Shown: positions 36,838 through 45,037, numbered from the stretch's first letter. The stretch is DNA of 64,000 nucleotides from Exiguobacterium indicum HHS 31 (GCF_001939065.1 NZ_MPSZ01000004.1:62001-126000), one strand, 5' to 3'. Numbers and translations: made by a program. Notes: a model not told the origin generated them from the letters alone.

Positions 36838-37507
36838 GCGGATCACCTAAACGATAACCGAATCCGCGAACTGTCCGAATCAAATTAGGAGCACCGACCG
36901 CATCTAATTTTTTTCGAACGAGTCGGACGAGCGCATCGAGCGCGTTATCCGTAATATCCGCCCTGATCCCCCACACGACTTCGATGATCAATTCACGACT
37001 CATCACCTGTTCAGGTCGTCTTAACAGTAAGGAAAGGAATTCAAATTCACGTCGTGTTAAATCGATTGGATGTCGCTCGTAAGAAATCGTTTGTGAGGAC
37101 AGATCGAGGAGTAGTCCATTGAAAGAAACCGTCGACACGAATGCCTTTTGTTGACGACGACTGAGCGCGCGCAGTCGTGCCAGTAATTCATTCGATTGAA
37201 ACGGTTTAACGAGATAGTCATCGGCTCCACTATCGAGACCATGAACGAGATCGATTTCCGTATCGCGAGCAGTCAGCATCAAGATGCCGCCTTCAAACTG
37301 TTCTTGCCGTAAGGTAGCGGCGACTTCGACTCCGCTCTTACGAGGCATCATCCAATCGAGAACGAGTAAGTCATAGCGATACGTCTGACATTGGAGGAGC
37401 GCTTCCACTCCATCCTGCGCAACATCTACCTGATATCCTGCCCGCTCCAAATGGAGGCGTAACATCTTCGCAAGACGCTGATCATCTTCTGCTACCAAAA
37501 CGCGCAT
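36830..37507 (-). CDS. OmpR/PhoB family response regulator
   Basis: 225 residues. Receiver domain with acidic pocket EDD (residues 7-9), phospho-acceptor Asp in LLVLDWMMP (about 51), Thr in LTARD and Lys in VKPF; then a winged-helix domain with RREFEFLSLLLRRPEQVMSRELI and RGFGYRLG at the end. It starts at the ATG at 37507, where GAGGAG lies 8 nt upstream; the upstream ATG TGC is too close to that site. It is transcribed divergently from the ApbE operon. A repeat between the two, GTCAGTTAGTTGTCAG, is a good candidate for its own binding site. Confidence 0.92.
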   Translation of the reverse strand: MRVLVAEDDQRLAKMLRLHLERAGYQVDVAQDGVEALLQCQTYRYDLLVLDWMMPRKSGVEVAATLRQEQFEGGILMLTARDTEIDLVHGLDSGADDYLVKPFQSNELLARLRALSRRQQKAFVSTVSFNGLLLDLSSQTISYERHPIDLTRREFEFLSLLLRRPEQVMSRELIIEVVWGIRADITDNALDALVRLVRKKLDAVGAPNLIRTVRGFGYRLGDPHA

Positions 37508-37547
37508 GCACATCGCTCCTCTTTTTTTCTCATTATCCCATAGTTGC

Positions 37548-37564
37548 CGTCAGTTAGTTGTCAG
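37548..37564. promoter_or_regulatory. Direct-repeat response-regulator box between divergent operons
   Basis: CGTCAGTTAGTTGTCAG; on the minus strand CTGACA-ACTAA-CTGACG. It sits between the two-component genes and the acidic-protein/ApbE operon and has the same 11-bp-period half-sites as 35646-35662. Confidence 0.5.
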
Positions 37565-37608
37565 TTTTTTTCGATACAGTAAACGTAACAAGAAGGGAGA
37601 GGAAACAG

Positions 37609-37917
37609 ATGAAACCAAAACCATTTGCGAAATGGCTCGTCGGGCTTAGTAGTTCCGTCTTCATCGGACTTGCGATTGGTCAGTTGAGTGTCAGTTCGAA
37701 CGATTCCTCTACGACACCTGTTTCGACAGGCGATACGTATTCGAACGATACGACGCTACCATCTCAAGGGAATCAGTATAGCGATGATGATGGCGAATAC
37801 GAAGGGGATGATGGATATTACGAAGATGACGATGATGATCAATGGCAAGGTGATGAATCGTCTGGCTTCAGTCAACCCGGTGGATCAAGTGACGGTCAGT
37901 CTAGCCATTCGAGGTAA
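37609..37917 (+). CDS. Small anchored acidic protein of the ApbE operon
   Basis: 102 residues. A basic start (KPKPFAKW) and one membrane helix (about 10-28), then an extracytoplasmic tail that is extremely rich in Asp, Ser, Gly and Tyr, with a DDDGEYEGDDGYYEDD-type stretch near residues 58-78. I do not recognise the family, and no FMN_bind domain is seen. Its Ser/Thr-rich part (TTPVSTGDTYSNDTT) could offer flavinylation sites for the neighbouring ApbE enzyme, but this is inference. The ATG at 37609 has GGGAGAGG upstream. It is the first gene of the operon with apbE and a ferric-reductase-like gene. Confidence 0.7.
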   Translation: MKPKPFAKWLVGLSSSVFIGLAIGQLSVSSNDSSTTPVSTGDTYSNDTTLPSQGNQYSDDDGEYEGDDGYYEDDDDDQWQGDESSGFSQPGGSSDGQSSHSR

Positions 37918-37928
37918 GGAGGAGGAAG

Positions 37929-38819
37929 ATGGAGCGACAATTGTATGCGATGCATAATCAGGTGCGGTTCGTGACGGATCAGCCGATCGATGAAGCAGAA
38001 TGGGAGGAACTTGTCCGATTCTTTCATTATGTGGATCGGCAGTGGTCACGCTTTGATAAGCAAAGTGAAGTCAGTCGATTGAATCGCTTACGGATCGGCG
38101 ACACGTTATCTGTGTCCTTACCGTTAGCCCGCTTACTGGCCCGCGCCACGCGATACTTCGAGCAGACCGAACGTTATTTTTCCCCATTCCTGCTGGCGCA
38201 ACAACAAGCCAATGGCTATCGCCAATCATTTCCCTTCACACAAGCTGTCGCTTATGAAGAGGTTGCTCCACCAGAGATCGCCCCGTTCATCATTGAAGGA
38301 TGTGACGTGACGCGAGTCGGAGGCGGTTTTATCGACCTAGGTGGAATCGGAAAAGGAGCTGCCGCGATGATCGCAGCGCAGCGACTACGAAAAAGCTGGA
38401 GTCGTGGATTGATTGAAGCGGGAGGTGACGTCATCGTCTGGTCCGAGGAGGAACCATGGAATATCACGATCACGCATCCCGAGACCGAACAACGCGTCGC
38501 TGACATGCAATTACGACAAGGTGCGATTGCGACATCGAACCGTGTCTATCGATCGTGGAAGACGGACGGACAGACGCATCATCATTTGTTAGATGGACGA
38601 ACAGGACGTCCGACGAGAAGTCCGATTCTTCAAGTGACGGCATCTGCGCCACAACTCTATGAAGCCGAAGTCATGACGAAGCTTGCCTTTCAGATGACAG
38701 AGACAGAACGTCAAGAAAAGCTGTTTCGTTGGTTTCCAAAAGGACGATTATTGATTTTGGATACTGCTGGGGAATGGCGAAGTGAACAGAAGGGAGTGAG
38801 TGAGACATGGACTGGATGA
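37929..38819 (+). CDS. apbE: ApbE-like FAD:protein FMN transferase
   Basis: 296 residues with the ApbE pattern: N-terminal region for FAD, GGFIDLGGIGKGAAA near residue 138, LIEAGGDVIVW near 160, HHHLLDGRTGRPTRSP near 220, and a C-terminal metal-binding YEAEVMTKLAF. Such enzymes attach FMN through a phosphoester to Thr or Ser of extracytoplasmic electron-transfer proteins. No signal peptide or lipobox is obvious, unlike many Bacillota ApbE proteins, so export is uncertain. It lies 11 bp after the small acidic protein and overlaps the ferric-reductase-like gene by 13 bp. Confidence 0.88.
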   Translation: MERQLYAMHNQVRFVTDQPIDEAEWEELVRFFHYVDRQWSRFDKQSEVSRLNRLRIGDTLSVSLPLARLLARATRYFEQTERYFSPFLLAQQQANGYRQSFPFTQAVAYEEVAPPEIAPFIIEGCDVTRVGGGFIDLGGIGKGAAAMIAAQRLRKSWSRGLIEAGGDVIVWSEEEPWNITITHPETEQRVADMQLRQGAIATSNRVYRSWKTDGQTHHHLLDGRTGRPTRSPILQVTASAPQLYEAEVMTKLAFQMTETERQEKLFRWFPKGRLLILDTAGEWRSEQKGVSETWTG

Positions 38820-39385
38820 AATGGTTGTTCTCAACATGGACGATGATCCGGTTGAGTGGATTAAGTGGGCACTTCTTCATGACGATTTCTGTCTTAGCGG
38901 GATTGCTCGGTTCCTACCCGGCACTCAAAAAACAAAAAGCACGACTGCATCACGTGCACTTATATAGTGGCTGGGCAGGTTTGCTCGCAATCGTCCTTCA
39001 TGCGACGCTCATCATCGTCGATTCATACGCACCACTGACGATCTTTGAAGTCCTGATTCCGGGCCAAGCTTCTTATGAACCACTCTGGAATGCGCTAGGA
39101 ACGATCAGTCTCTACTTATTCGGATTCGTTCTCGTGACTTCGGATTTCTTAAAGGAGACGTTAGGCAAGACGCTTTGGAAATTGACACACTGGCTGGTCT
39201 TACCTGCTTGGCTATTAATGACGGCACATGGTCTTTTCATCGGTACGGATACCGGAACCCTGTTCACGACGATCTGGTACGCTATCTCAACACTGACGAT
39301 GTTTACGCTCGTCCTTTATCGGATACGGATCCGTCCTGTGCAACGGACTCGAACTTCAGCAAAAGAGCGCTCAGTCATACGCTGA
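38807..39385 (+). CDS. Ferric-reductase-like transmembrane protein
   Basis: 192 residues with about five to six membrane helices. His-containing helices fit haem coordination: ARLHHVHLYSGWAGLLAIVLHAT and LTHWLVLPAWLLMTAHGLF, the paired-His arrangement of ferric reductase-like (YedZ/FRE) domains. It has no flavin or NAD domain of its own, so electrons would come from quinols or a flavinylated partner. The overlap with apbE by 13 bp implies coupled translation. The operon would form a small membrane-to-surface electron path with ApbE and the acidic protein. Confidence 0.82.
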   Translation: MDWMKWLFSTWTMIRLSGLSGHFFMTISVLAGLLGSYPALKKQKARLHHVHLYSGWAGLLAIVLHATLIIVDSYAPLTIFEVLIPGQASYEPLWNALGTISLYLFGFVLVTSDFLKETLGKTLWKLTHWLVLPAWLLMTAHGLFIGTDTGTLFTTIWYAISTLTMFTLVLYRIRIRPVQRTRTSAKERSVIR

Positions 39386-39395
39386 GCGCTCTTTT
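39361..39395. terminator. Bidirectional terminator
   Basis: AAAAGAGCGCTCAG / CTGAGCGCTCTTTT, overlapping the ends of the convergent reductase and hydrolase genes. Confidence 0.88.
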
Positions 39396-40180
39396 CATTG
39401 TCGGGCGAGCCAAGCTGTCCATTCGTTAAAGGCAGCGTCCCGATTCTCGATATAGTTGTGATCACTATCGACAATCGCTTCCTCGAACGGACTGTCGGAT
39501 AGCAATAAGTCATGATGGAGTGCTTTGATCGATGTTTCGTCCCTTTCTGACGTCATAAGCAACATCGAGCGATCGGCTAGACGTTCTTTTAGCGTCAGTA
39601 AATTCCAAGTCGTATGATGGTGCTTCAACTCATCGAGTAACGCGTCAGCAACGGCACCATTTAGGAAACCAGCTCCTCGTTCGAGTACACCGTGTAGCGC
39701 AGCTTCGTATTCCGGATGTTCGAGGACGAGCTGACCGACGAGACCAAAATTAAACGGAGAGATTCCGACATAATGTGCAGCCTCTGGTGTCTCAGCAAAA
39801 GCATGTAGACCGGCGAAACCGCCCATGCTATGACCAACGACGGTAATCTGATCCGCCTTGATGCCATGTTCGGCAGTGAAAGACTCTGAGCAGACGTGCT
39901 GTAGTGTCGCGGTCGCGTCTTCCAAAACATGTTGGAATCGGAAGGTTCCAGGGCTCCCGATCGTTCCACGATACGACGTGACGAGTACATGGTACCCTGC
40001 ACTTTGAAGTTGAACTGCCCAGTCCATGTTCAACTGTTTCCCGGGAAATCCGTGGAAGAGGACAATCAGTGGAGCATTCGCTGTATGTTCAGGTGAATAG
40101 AGACGGGCAATCAACTGTTCTGAACCACCGCTTGGAACATGGAGATAGGATAGTGTTGCCTTTTTCGTGATCGTTTCCAA
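39395..40180 (-). CDS. Alpha/beta hydrolase
   Basis: 261 residues of the alpha/beta hydrolase fold. Oxyanion region VLFHGFPGKQLN, nucleophile elbow VVGHSMGGFAG (Ser near residue 119), and a catalytic His in AIVDSDHNYIE near 245. It resembles dipeptidyl-peptidase- or lysophospholipase-like cytoplasmic esterases; substrate unknown. I prefer the TTG at 40180 because AAGGAGCG stands 7-8 nt upstream; the in-frame ATGs at 40204 and 40198 lie before that ribosome site and lack their own. Confidence 0.83.
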   Translation of the reverse strand: METITKKATLSYLHVPSGGSEQLIARLYSPEHTANAPLIVLFHGFPGKQLNMDWAVQLQSAGYHVLVTSYRGTIGSPGTFRFQHVLEDATATLQHVCSESFTAEHGIKADQITVVGHSMGGFAGLHAFAETPEAAHYVGISPFNFGLVGQLVLEHPEYEAALHGVLERGAGFLNGAVADALLDELKHHHTTWNLLTLKERLADRSMLLMTSERDETSIKALHHDLLLSDSPFEEAIVDSDHNYIENRDAAFNEWTAWLARQ

Positions 40181-40263
40181 AAAAACACGCTCCTTCATAA
40201 TCATTTTCTAAGTCTTAGTGTGCGTGAAGATGCACGATCATGCAATGATTAAGTGTATGAACT

Positions 40264-40300
40264 AAAAAGATGGGATACCCTTCTGGGCATCCCATCTTTT
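40264..40300 (-). terminator. Terminator after yfmM
   Basis: AAAAGATGGGATACCC pairs with GGGCATCCCATCTTTT; works in both directions, used by the leftward yfmM gene. Confidence 0.85.
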
Positions 40301-40312
40301 GTATGGTGTAGC

Positions 40313-41869
40313 TTAGAATACTTTTGTCGTCCATGATTCACAGTTCCATAAGTCTGTCGCAACAGCTTCATAGAATTCTGGTTCGTGTGAGATCAACAGG
40401 ACGGTTCCTTTGTACTCTTGTAACGCACGTTTTAATTCTTCTTTGGCTTCGACGTCCAAGTGGTTCGTCGGCTCATCGAGTACGAGGATGTTCGATTCCG
40501 TATTCATCAATTTACAAAGACGGACTTTCGCTTTTTCCCCACCGCTGAGCACTTCGATTTTCGATTCGATGTGTTTCGTCATCAAACCACACTTCGCGAG
40601 CATAGCACGGACTTGTTGTTGTGTCAGAGACGGGAACGTATTCCAAATCTCTTCGATACACGTATTCGAGTTCTTCTCTTTAACTTCTTGTTCGAAGTAC
40701 CCGATATGCAAGTTCTCGCCTCGCTCAACGACACCCGAGACAGCTGGAATTTCACCGAGCAAACTCTTGAGCAACGTCGATTTCCCGATTCCGTTCGCAC
40801 CGTGCAACGCAATCTTCTGCCCACGTTCGATCGTCAGATCAAGAGGGCGCGAAAGTGGCTCATCGTATCCGATGACGAGACCTTTTGCTTCGAACATCAA
40901 TTTACTTGGTGTCCGTGCTTGGAGGAAGTGGAACTCTGGTTTTGGACGCTCTTGCGCAAGTTCGATGACATCCATCTTATCGAGCTTCTTCTGACGCGAC
41001 ATCGCCATGTTCCGTGTCGAGACACGGGCTTTGTTCCGGGCAACGAAGTCCTTCAACTCAGAGATTTCCTGCTGTTGACGCTTGAACGCGGACTCGAGTT
41101 GCTTTTTCTTCGCTTCATGGATCGTGACGAAGTTGTCGTAATCACCGACATAACGATTCAATTCTTGATTTTCCATATGATAAATCAAGTTGATGACGCT
41201 ATTGAGGAATGGAATATCGTGCGAAATCAAGATGAACGCATTCTCATATTCATTCAAGTAGCGTTTCAACCATTCGATATGCTGGACATCGAGATAGTTG
41301 GTCGGCTCATCAAGTAAGAGAATGTCCGGTTTTTCAAGAAGGAGTTTGGCGAGCAGGATTTTCGTCCGCTGTCCACCACTGAGCTCTTGTACATCCCGGT
41401 CGAGTCCGATCTCATCGAGCCCAAGACCGCGCGCGATTTCTTCGACTTTTGCATCGATCGTATAGAAGTCGTTATTCGTCAGAATGTCCTGCAAGACGCC
41501 GACTTCTTCGAGCATCTTTTCCAGTTCTTCTGGCTCGACTTCGCCCATTTTACCGTACAAATCATTGATTTCCTGTTCGATGTCGAACATGTACTGGAAT
41601 GCACCTTTAAGTGCATCGCGGATGGTTAATCCTTTTTCAAGGACAGCGTGCTGATCCAAATAACCAACGCGTACATGCTTCGCCCATTCGACTTTTCCTT
41701 CATCCGGCTCAAGTTGCGACGTAATGATGTTCATGAACGTCGATTTTCCTTCACCGTTCGCACCGACGAGACCGATGTGCTCGCCTTTTAACAGGCGGAA
41801 GGAGACATTTTCGAAAATGGCGCGGTCACCGAATCCGTGACTTAAGTTAGATACCGTTAAAATACTCAT
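40313..41869 (-). CDS. yfmM: ABC-F family ATPase, YfmM type
   Basis: 518 residues, the length of Bacillus YfmM, which it resembles throughout by recall, including the C-terminal WNCESWTTKVF. Two ABC domains without membrane helices: first Walker A GANGEGKST, signature LSGGQRTK, Walker B LLLDEPTNYLD; second GANGIGKST, LSGGEKAK, LVLDEPTNHLD. All catalytic residues are intact. The linker (about 240-300) is long and charged. It likely acts on the ribosome; the family includes antibiotic-resistance members but this subgroup is housekeeping in recall. It lies 31 bp downstream of a 57-residue basic protein gene and probably shares its transcript. Confidence 0.93.
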   Translation of the reverse strand: MSILTVSNLSHGFGDRAIFENVSFRLLKGEHIGLVGANGEGKSTFMNIITSQLEPDEGKVEWAKHVRVGYLDQHAVLEKGLTIRDALKGAFQYMFDIEQEINDLYGKMGEVEPEELEKMLEEVGVLQDILTNNDFYTIDAKVEEIARGLGLDEIGLDRDVQELSGGQRTKILLAKLLLEKPDILLLDEPTNYLDVQHIEWLKRYLNEYENAFILISHDIPFLNSVINLIYHMENQELNRYVGDYDNFVTIHEAKKKQLESAFKRQQQEISELKDFVARNKARVSTRNMAMSRQKKLDKMDVIELAQERPKPEFHFLQARTPSKLMFEAKGLVIGYDEPLSRPLDLTIERGQKIALHGANGIGKSTLLKSLLGEIPAVSGVVERGENLHIGYFEQEVKEKNSNTCIEEIWNTFPSLTQQQVRAMLAKCGLMTKHIESKIEVLSGGEKAKVRLCKLMNTESNILVLDEPTNHLDVEAKEELKRALQEYKGTVLLISHEPEFYEAVATDLWNCESWTTKVF

Positions 41870-41900
41870 AATTACTCCTTATTTCATGAATTCCTGTGAC

Positions 41901-42074
41901 TTAGACGCCTGTCCGTTTTTTCTGGTTGTTTGCTTTTTTCGTCTGTTGGCTCGTCAATTGTTTCGTTTGTGTTCCTTGTAAGCCAGTCGGACGTTTTGTT
42001 TGCGCTTGTTTTTTTGCTTTCAAGCGTTCGATCATTGCCTCTTGCAATGATAGTTTTTTTGGTTGTTCACTCAT
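41901..42074 (-). CDS. 57-residue basic protein of unknown function
   Basis: A short gene (start ATG at 42074 behind GAGGTGA) encoding a Lys/Gln/Thr-rich, strongly basic protein: MSEQPKKLSLQEAMIERLK followed by a Gln/Lys-rich tail ending in NQKKRTGV. No membrane helix. The size, charge and position directly before the ABC-F gene yfmM would fit a ribosome- or RNA-associated factor, but I do not recognise the family. A terminator (42118-42148) stands just upstream, so its promoter must lie in the 40 bp between them or transcription comes from read-through. Confidence 0.6.
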   Translation of the reverse strand: MSEQPKKLSLQEAMIERLKAKKQAQTKRPTGLQGTQTKQLTSQQTKKANNQKKRTGV

Positions 42075-42117
42075 GTTCGTTCACCTCGATTGATTCGTTC
42101 TTACTTTCTAGTATGCC

Positions 42118-42148
42118 AAAAAAAACGTCTCTTGGAAATGAAGAGACC
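42118..42148 (-). terminator. Terminator after the 147-residue protein gene
   Basis: GGTCTCTT / AAGAGAC hairpin with a 7-nt loop and a run of eight T on the minus strand. Confidence 0.8.
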
Positions 42149-42160
42149 TGATTTTACATC

Positions 42161-42604
42161 TCAAAGTGTATCGGCAAGATAGACGACGTAACAATTTCGG
42201 TCGATATCGATTTCACAGCTGTCACGCTCAAACACACCGTGTCCTTCGACTTCAATTTTGTCCTTGATCAAAAAACGCATCGCTTGGACGTGATTCGGAA
42301 CCGTTGATGTCTTTAAGAGCGGTTGCGCGCTGTCAGATAAATATTCTCTGAACTCGATATGAATTTGATGCGGTGGATAAACGCGTTCTTCTGTCGCACG
42401 CGGTGATGCCTTGATATGATCGACAATCAATTGATCGTAATCACCTGCCATCTCATTGGAACGAAGCTCGTATTGATGTCCTTCGATGATATGAAATTCG
42501 CAGAGTTGGTGGGCGATGATCTCTTCCGGTTCAATCGCATAACGATCATATTGATAGATCGGATGGAATTCACCATTTTCTTCAACGTAGTAGGCAAGTG
42601 ACAT
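42161..42604 (-). CDS. Hypothetical cytoplasmic protein
   Basis: I do not recognise this 147-residue protein. It is acidic, soluble and without signal peptide or membrane segment; a start region MSLAYYVEENGEFHPIYQYDRYAIEPEE and several Tyr/His-rich strands suggest a small alpha/beta fold. It starts at the ATG at 42604 behind AAAGGAGG and is monocistronic, divergent from a lipoprotein operon. Confidence 0.7.
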   Translation of the reverse strand: MSLAYYVEENGEFHPIYQYDRYAIEPEEIIAHQLCEFHIIEGHQYELRSNEMAGDYDQLIVDHIKASPRATEERVYPPHQIHIEFREYLSDSAQPLLKTSTVPNHVQAMRFLIKDKIEVEGHGVFERDSCEIDIDRNCYVVYLADTL

Positions 42605-42742
42605 GCGTAAATCCTCCTTTTCGTTCTATAGATACTATTACCACATTGAAGGAAAAAAAGTTCCGACAGAACAAAGAAACTTTTCTCTCCAAAAAAGCGT
42701 ATACTATCCATAACGAGAGTCAAAGGAAAGGGGACTGAGACG

Positions 42743-43081
42743 GTGAATTGGATGAAACAAGCGACACTAGCTGCAACACTGTTGATCGGAACGACACTGA
42801 GTGGGTGTGGATCGGATGATGCACGAGCGGAACGACCAGATGATCCGGATTGTGATGACTATGAGTATGATAATGATGAAGGCGTTTGGTACTGTGATGA
42901 TAGTTCATCAACCCATTCAGGATACTATTACTGGGGTGGTAGTTATTTCGCATCACGTGCCTTGATGCATAGTGCGATGCGAACGAAAGGGTATACGCCG
43001 AAATCAAAAGAAGTAAAGAGTTATAACACGAAGACAAAGGGATTCGGAACAGGCTCATCTTCCGGCTTTTTCGGCGGATGA
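42743..43081 (+). CDS. Lipoprotein paired with a glutathionylspermidine-synthase-like gene
   Basis: 112 residues from a GTG start with AAAGGGG upstream. A signal peptide ends in a lipobox, LSGC (Cys near 22). The mature part is acidic with a DPDCDDYEYDNDEGVWYCDD stretch containing two further cysteines, then Tyr/Gly-rich YYYWGG and SYFASR, and a basic/Gly-rich tail GTGSSSGFFGG. Its stop overlaps the next start as ATGA. A lipoprotein beside a glutathionylspermidine-synthase-like protein recalls the E. coli ygiB-ygiC pair, though sequence similarity to YgiB is at best weak. Confidence 0.72.
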   Translation: MNWMKQATLAATLLIGTTLSGCGSDDARAERPDDPDCDDYEYDNDEGVWYCDDSSSTHSGYYYWGGSYFASRALMHSAMRTKGYTPKSKEVKSYNTKTKGFGTGSSSGFFGG

Positions 43082-44301
43082 ATAGACGACAAACCTTTTA
43101 CGGAGACATCGATCGTTTTTGGGATGTGCTAGACGGGGAACCGTACGCTGTGACGGAAATCATGCCCATCTCGGAAGAACGAATCGACCAACTGCATATC
43201 GCGGCGCAAGAAGTTTACAAGATATTTGAAAAAGTACTTCCGATTCTTCGATCGATGGATGATGAGGCACTGCTCGAGCTGGGCTTTCCAGTTGAAAGTC
43301 TCGCTTTTTTACGACTCGAGACGATGCGACCGTTGACCGTCATCGGACGCTTTGATTTCATTGCGACGGCAGATCGTATCTCACTCATGGAATGGAACGC
43401 GGATACGCCGACTTTCATTAAAGAAGTATTTGAAGTCAATGATGTCGTAGCGGAAAAACAAGGTTTTGAACGGGTCAACGATGGGGAAAACAAATGGCTG
43501 AAGGCAACTGTCCGTCGTGCGATCGAAGCCGCGATACATCGGACGAAACAGCATCCGCATGTCGTCTTCACCTCACATGGTGACCACATCGAGGATCGAT
43601 TGACAGCTGAGTATTTGCAGTCGTTTTGGAGTGATGCGACCTATTGTCCACTTCATGCATTAGAGATTCGTCCGGAAGAAGGTCTGTACGATGAGGCTGG
43701 TAAAAGAATCGATATCTTATATCGTCAAACCTTTCCGATTGAGATGGCCTTACTTGACCGGGATGAGGACGGAAAAAATTTAGGACAATTACTCCTGCAA
43801 CTCGTCGAGACGGGTCGACTCGAAATCATCAATCCACCGTCTGCCTTTTTAATGCAAGCTAAGTCGGTTCTTGCATTGATCTGGATGTTGCATGAAGCCA
43901 ATCATCCGTACTTGAGCGAAACGGACCATATGACGATTACGCGTTACTTTTTACCGACGTACTTATCCGCTGATCCATTCATTTCAAGCCAGAGATCATT
44001 CGTTAAAAAACCAATCTTCGGGCGTGAAGGAGATACCGTGACGGTCCATGATGGACAAGGACATATCATGCTAAAGAATGAACAGCATACGTTTCGTGAT
44101 CAACCGGCTGTTTATCAAGCGTATCAAGAATTACCGACGTACTCACTTCAGGAAGAGGGAGAAGTCGCGTATATGTATGGTGTCTTTATTTTAGGAGGAA
44201 GACCAAGTGCGATTGGTGTACGTGCCGGAGAACGGATTACCGGAAACCGTTCCTATTTCGTACCAATTGGTCGACAGCATGAAGGAGGGAGAAACGTATG
44301 A
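43078..44301 (+). CDS. Glutathionylspermidine synthase-like ATP-grasp ligase (YgiC/YjfC-like)
   Basis: 407 residues of the glutathionylspermidine synthase C-terminal (ATP-grasp) family. Typical stretches are GRFDFIATADRISLMEWNADTPTF, the nucleotide loop KPIFGREGDTVTV near residue 310, and the end VAYMYGVFILGGRPSAIGVRAGERITGNRSYFVP. There is no amidase domain, as in YgiC/YjfC proteins, whose in vivo ligation substrate is unknown. In bacillithiol-using bacteria glutathione is absent, so the true substrate here is likely another peptide or wall component. ATGA overlaps link it to both neighbours in a three-gene operon. Confidence 0.88.
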   Translation: MNRRQTFYGDIDRFWDVLDGEPYAVTEIMPISEERIDQLHIAAQEVYKIFEKVLPILRSMDDEALLELGFPVESLAFLRLETMRPLTVIGRFDFIATADRISLMEWNADTPTFIKEVFEVNDVVAEKQGFERVNDGENKWLKATVRRAIEAAIHRTKQHPHVVFTSHGDHIEDRLTAEYLQSFWSDATYCPLHALEIRPEEGLYDEAGKRIDILYRQTFPIEMALLDRDEDGKNLGQLLLQLVETGRLEIINPPSAFLMQAKSVLALIWMLHEANHPYLSETDHMTITRYFLPTYLSADPFISSQRSFVKKPIFGREGDTVTVHDGQGHIMLKNEQHTFRDQPAVYQAYQELPTYSLQEEGEVAYMYGVFILGGRPSAIGVRAGERITGNRSYFVPIGRQHEGGRNV

Positions 44302-44933
44302 GAGCAGCAATTTTAGGAGCATCTGGTCTAGTCGGACAAGAACTCGTCGATCGTTTGTTGGCAGAAGATGCGTATAGCGAGGTACATGTTCTCGTTCGCC
44401 GCCCGATGCGCCGTTTTCATCCGAAATTGGAAGAATGGGTGATTGATTTTGATCGTGTGACAGAAATTGAACTACCTGTCGTCGACCATGTCTATTGTGC
44501 ACTGGGCACGACGATCAAACAAGCAGGATCGCAAGAGGCATTTCGTCAGGTTGACTACACATATCCGATTGAACTTGGTCGTGAATTGTTAGACCTCGGG
44601 GCGACACGATTTGCCTTGATTTCGGCGCTCGGTGCCCATCCGAATGCGAAAACCTTCTACAATCGCGTAAAAGGGGACACGGAAAACGGATTACGTGTAC
44701 TCGGATATGACGCGTTATTGATTTTTAGACCGTCATTGTTGCTAGGGGATCGAGATGAATTCCGCTTAGGCGAACAAGCGGCTGCGAAAATTTCGACGGT
44801 TTTACGCCCCTTGTTGAAGCGGAGTGCCATTGCTCCGATCGAAGCTGGTCAAGTCGCTGCGGCGATGATCCGTGAAACGTTACATGCACCGCCTGGAATT
44901 ACAATCATTGAATCGAAACAGATGCAATCCTGA
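44298..44933 (+). CDS. Atypical short-chain dehydrogenase (NAD(P)H-binding, HTATIP2-like)
   Basis: 211 residues with an N-terminal Rossmann motif GASGLVGQELVDRLL, then VDHVYCALGTTIKQAGSQEAF, the active-site-like FALISALGAHPNAKTFYNRVKGDTE (Ser, Tyr-x3-Lys), and FRPSLLLGDRDEFR. It belongs with HTATIP2/YraA-like atypical SDRs that bind NADPH; the substrate is unknown. The ATGA overlap with the ligase gene and a terminator downstream mark it as the last gene of the operon. Confidence 0.85.
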   Translation: MRAAILGASGLVGQELVDRLLAEDAYSEVHVLVRRPMRRFHPKLEEWVIDFDRVTEIELPVVDHVYCALGTTIKQAGSQEAFRQVDYTYPIELGRELLDLGATRFALISALGAHPNAKTFYNRVKGDTENGLRVLGYDALLIFRPSLLLGDRDEFRLGEQAAAKISTVLRPLLKRSAIAPIEAGQVAAAMIRETLHAPPGITIIESKQMQS

Positions 44934-44960
44934 GCAGTCGAGTAGTCGACTGCTCTTTTT
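44932..44960 (+). terminator. Terminator after the lipoprotein operon
   Basis: GAGCAGTCGA / TCGACTGCTC with a 4-nt loop and T5, beginning within the stop codon. Confidence 0.88.
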
Positions 44961-44983
44961 GTTATTCTTGTAACGTAAATAAT

Positions 44984-45037
44984 ATTTGACTCGTCAAATG
45001 ATTTGCGGTTGAATGGTAAAGTGCTGTCTCATATATA
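44984..45037 (+). promoter_or_regulatory. Promoter with upstream palindrome for the peptide transporter
   Basis: ATTTGAC-TC-GTCAAAT (44984-44999) is a perfect 16-bp inverted repeat. The promoter is TTGAAT (45009-45014), 17 bp, TATATA (45032-45037). The palindrome would centre about 52 bp upstream of the start, suiting an activator. The regulator is not identified. Confidence 0.5.

Noticed and set aside
40460-41317. 285-codon frame antisense to yfmM
   Set aside because: It lies fully within a clear ABC-F gene, has low-complexity Arg/Phe-rich composition, and lacks a ribosome site; a shadow of codon bias.
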